6,159 nucleotides of DNA from JAEXNA01 sp050486105 (GTDB taxonomy: Bacteria; Vulcanimicrobiota; Xenobia; Xenobiales; JADMJV01): the NCBI GenBank assembly GCA_050486105.1, contig JBJHCR010000360.1:1-6159 (forward strand). Reading direction: 5' to 3'. The notes beneath the pieces are model-generated. The model saw only the letters and a program-made list of their open reading frames with translations, searched no databases and was not told the DNA's origin. The position numbers and the translations under genes are program-made. How positions within the stretch are numbered: the stretch's first letter is position 1; every line of letters begins with the position of its first letter. Shown one piece after another: positions 4,882 to 6,159 of this stretch.

Positions 4882-5880
4882 ATGAGTTCTCTCCCGCCGA
4901 AGATCGAGGCGCTACTTTGCAAGGCGGAGGCCGATGCCTCTGCAGCTCGACGGGACTTTTCTCGCGCGAGGACTCTCTACGAACGCGCCTGGAGCATCGA
5001 TCGAGATTGCATTGAGGCTGAGCAGTTAGCTCGCCTTTACTTTCTCGCGCAGGATTGGAAAGCGTTGGAGAGTCATGTGTCCTTTGTTAGCGATGGCCGC
5101 CGCTTGGTTTGGGAGACTCTGCTTCAAGCCCACGAGGGTCGCCAGGTGAGTTGGCCAGATACGGCATCGAAGTGGGAACACGACTCTGCTTACAAGGCCT
5201 GGCTGTTGGTCCTTGCCAGCCGGACGGCTGAAGCACTGGAAGTTGGGATGGATTATTTCCGCACCGTGGAGGCCGGGTGGGAGCGCGACTTCATGGGTCG
5301 AACTCTGCTGAACCTTCAACCCGCCCAGTGCTGTGGCTGCAGGTCGAAGCCGGCGATTGGCTATTTCCATGACCGGCCTGTTTGCGCAGACTGTCGCTCT
5401 TTCGTCGAGGATGAGTCTGCTTTGATGGAGGCGATGGAAGGCAATGACCCTGGGACGGCGCGCTTGATAGAGAATATCTCAGGTGAGCCGTTCGTGCCAC
5501 AGAGGGCGTATGATTTTGTTCGGGTTCAGAGGCCTCCAGATTGGCAGTCTCCTCCTGCGAAACCGCTTTTTGAGATCGAGGATTCGGCCGCTCTGGTCGA
5601 GCTCTTAGATGACCAGGCAAAAGATTGTTGGCTTCGGGCGCTGGAGTTGGCAGGCCAAGAGCAGATGTCGGTTGCTCTCCGTCATCTTTGGCAGGCTCTC
5701 TTGGAGTTACCCGATTCAGCCTACGGTGTCCTGGTCCCCAAGGAGGTCCATGTGATTCGCACGGCTTTCCCTGTTGAGGTTGACCTGCGATGGGTTCTCA
5801 ACATCGCCCGTTGGGGAGCGGCGCTGTTTCCCTATCGGGTCAGCGAGTTCGTTTCACCGCTAGACCTGCTCTTGGCTTTG
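4882..5880 (+). CDS. TPR-like / zinc-ribbon-like protein, 3' end lost at a junction
   Basis: I start the protein at ATG 4882 because a helical, TPR-like domain begins directly after it (SSLPPKIEALLCKAEADA). The frame is open further back to a GTG at 4687, but that extension looks unlike the rest and neither start has a clear ribosome-binding site. Residues about 10-70 resemble two TPR helix pairs (DFSRARTLYERAWSI, then EAEQLARLYFLAQDWKALE). Residues 150-171 carry C-x2-C-x14-C-x2-C, a probable zinc ribbon (CGC...VCADC). The rest is helical, with aromatic and acidic patches. There is no signal peptide or membrane segment, so it is cytoplasmic. I do not recognise the family. After about residue 333 (LDLLLAL) the frame enters DNA that encodes PmbA in another frame. 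The formal stop at 6124-6126 is therefore meaningless and the true C-terminus is missing. Confidence 0.62.
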
Positions 5881-5895
5881 ACATGGACGCTGCCG
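5865..5895. other. Junction between unrelated sequences
   Basis: Within these bases the coding frame, the GC content (about 58% before, about 72% after) and the protein family all change. To the left is the TPR/zinc-ribbon gene; to the right is a PmbA gene already in its middle, with no start codon context. It is probably an assembly chimera; recombination is the alternative. The exact breakpoint cannot be set from the sequence alone. Confidence 0.6.
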
Positions 5896-6159
5896 ACCTC
5901 AGGCCGGCTGCCGAGGTCGGCCGTATCGCGGGCGAGCGCGCGGTGCGCCGGCTGCGGCCCCGCAAGGTATCGACCGCACGGGTGCCTGTCGTGTTCGAGC
6001 AGCGGCTCGCGGGTGGCCTGCTCGGGAACCTGGCATCGGCGATCAACGGTACGTCCATCGCGCGAGGTACGAGCTTCCTCAAGGACAAGCTCGGCGAGCG
6101 AATCCTACCCGCTGGTGTCCGCGTGATCGACGACCCGCGGCTGCCGCGCGGCCCGGCCT
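5883..6159 (+). CDS. pmbA: PmbA/TldE metalloprotease-family subunit, internal fragment
   Basis: Read with codons beginning at 5883, the sequence encodes a fragment of the PmbA (TldE) C-terminal domain: EVGRIAGERAVRRLRPRKV, then VPVVFEQRLAGGLLGNLASA, then INGTSIARGTSFLKDKLGER and VRVIDDPRLPRG. These are hallmark stretches of PmbA, close to alphaproteobacterial versions. TldE pairs with TldD, which holds the zinc-binding HExxxH motif, to form a cytoplasmic protease that trims modified peptides such as microcin B17 precursors; PmbA itself lacks the metal site. The fragment has no start of its own: it begins at the junction near 5880 and runs off the window at 6159. About 92 residues are seen of a family near 450. 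GC-ending codons dominate, unlike the neighbouring gene, so this DNA probably comes from a different genome. Confidence 0.8.
   Translation, partial: MDAADLRPAAEVGRIAGERAVRRLRPRKVSTARVPVVFEQRLAGGLLGNLASAINGTSIARGTSFLKDKLGERILPAGVRVIDDPRLPRGPA

Noticed and set aside
1..6159. CRISPR array or insertion sequence
   Set aside because: There are no regularly spaced repeats, no transposase-like protein, and no terminal inverted repeats with target duplications on either strand.

Overview
The window is a mosaic of moderate-GC bacterial DNA. It carries small genes on both strands, remnants of mobile or accessory DNA, and a chimeric-looking right end. No gene fixes the taxonomy. The intermediate GC, the short hypothetical secreted and membrane proteins and the tRNA/terminator arrangement would fit a soil bacterium such as an Acidobacteriota member, but that is a weak guess. 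The last ~275 bases differ: GC rises from about 58% to about 72% and the encoded protein looks alphaproteobacterial, so the organism of the main part should not be judged from them.

Left part (1-2720, plus strand). The window opens on the tail of a terminator, followed by about 270 bases without a recognisable gene. Next comes the 5' end of a RhuM-family gene with a good ribosome-binding site, which loses family similarity after about 73 residues. A short AT-rich promoter-like stretch leads into a compact three-gene operon: a RelE/HigB (Gp49-like) toxin, an Xre/HigA-type antitoxin with a long C-terminal tail, and a SecB-like protein. Gaps are 12 and 1 bases. This is the layout of toxin-antitoxin-chaperone (TAC) modules, in which a SecB-like chaperone protects the antitoxin through its C-terminal extension. 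It is the most interesting system here. About 330 non-coding bases follow, ending in a degenerate tRNA-Thr-like sequence (intact acceptor and anticodon stems, collapsed D-arm, T-loop enlarged by about 36 bases) and a terminator. A short imperfect direct repeat at the window start and just after this terminator hints that the interval may be an island beside tRNA loci.

Middle part (2860-4590, minus strand). A run of small minus-strand genes, none of which I recognise by name: two adjacent small membrane proteins (58 and 108 codons, separated by one in-frame stop and one codon), a conserved-looking 98-residue protein split by a one-base loss in a C-run, a doubtful 68-codon gene, and a 141-residue secreted protein with a clear signal peptide.

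Right part (4590-6159, plus strand). A cytoplasmic protein with an N-terminal TPR-like helical segment and a CxxC-x14-CxxC zinc-ribbon-like motif is cut at about 5880. From there the sequence switches, in another reading frame, to the C-terminal domain of PmbA/TldE, which runs off the window. This abrupt change of frame, composition and protein family suggests an assembly chimera or a recent recombination junction.
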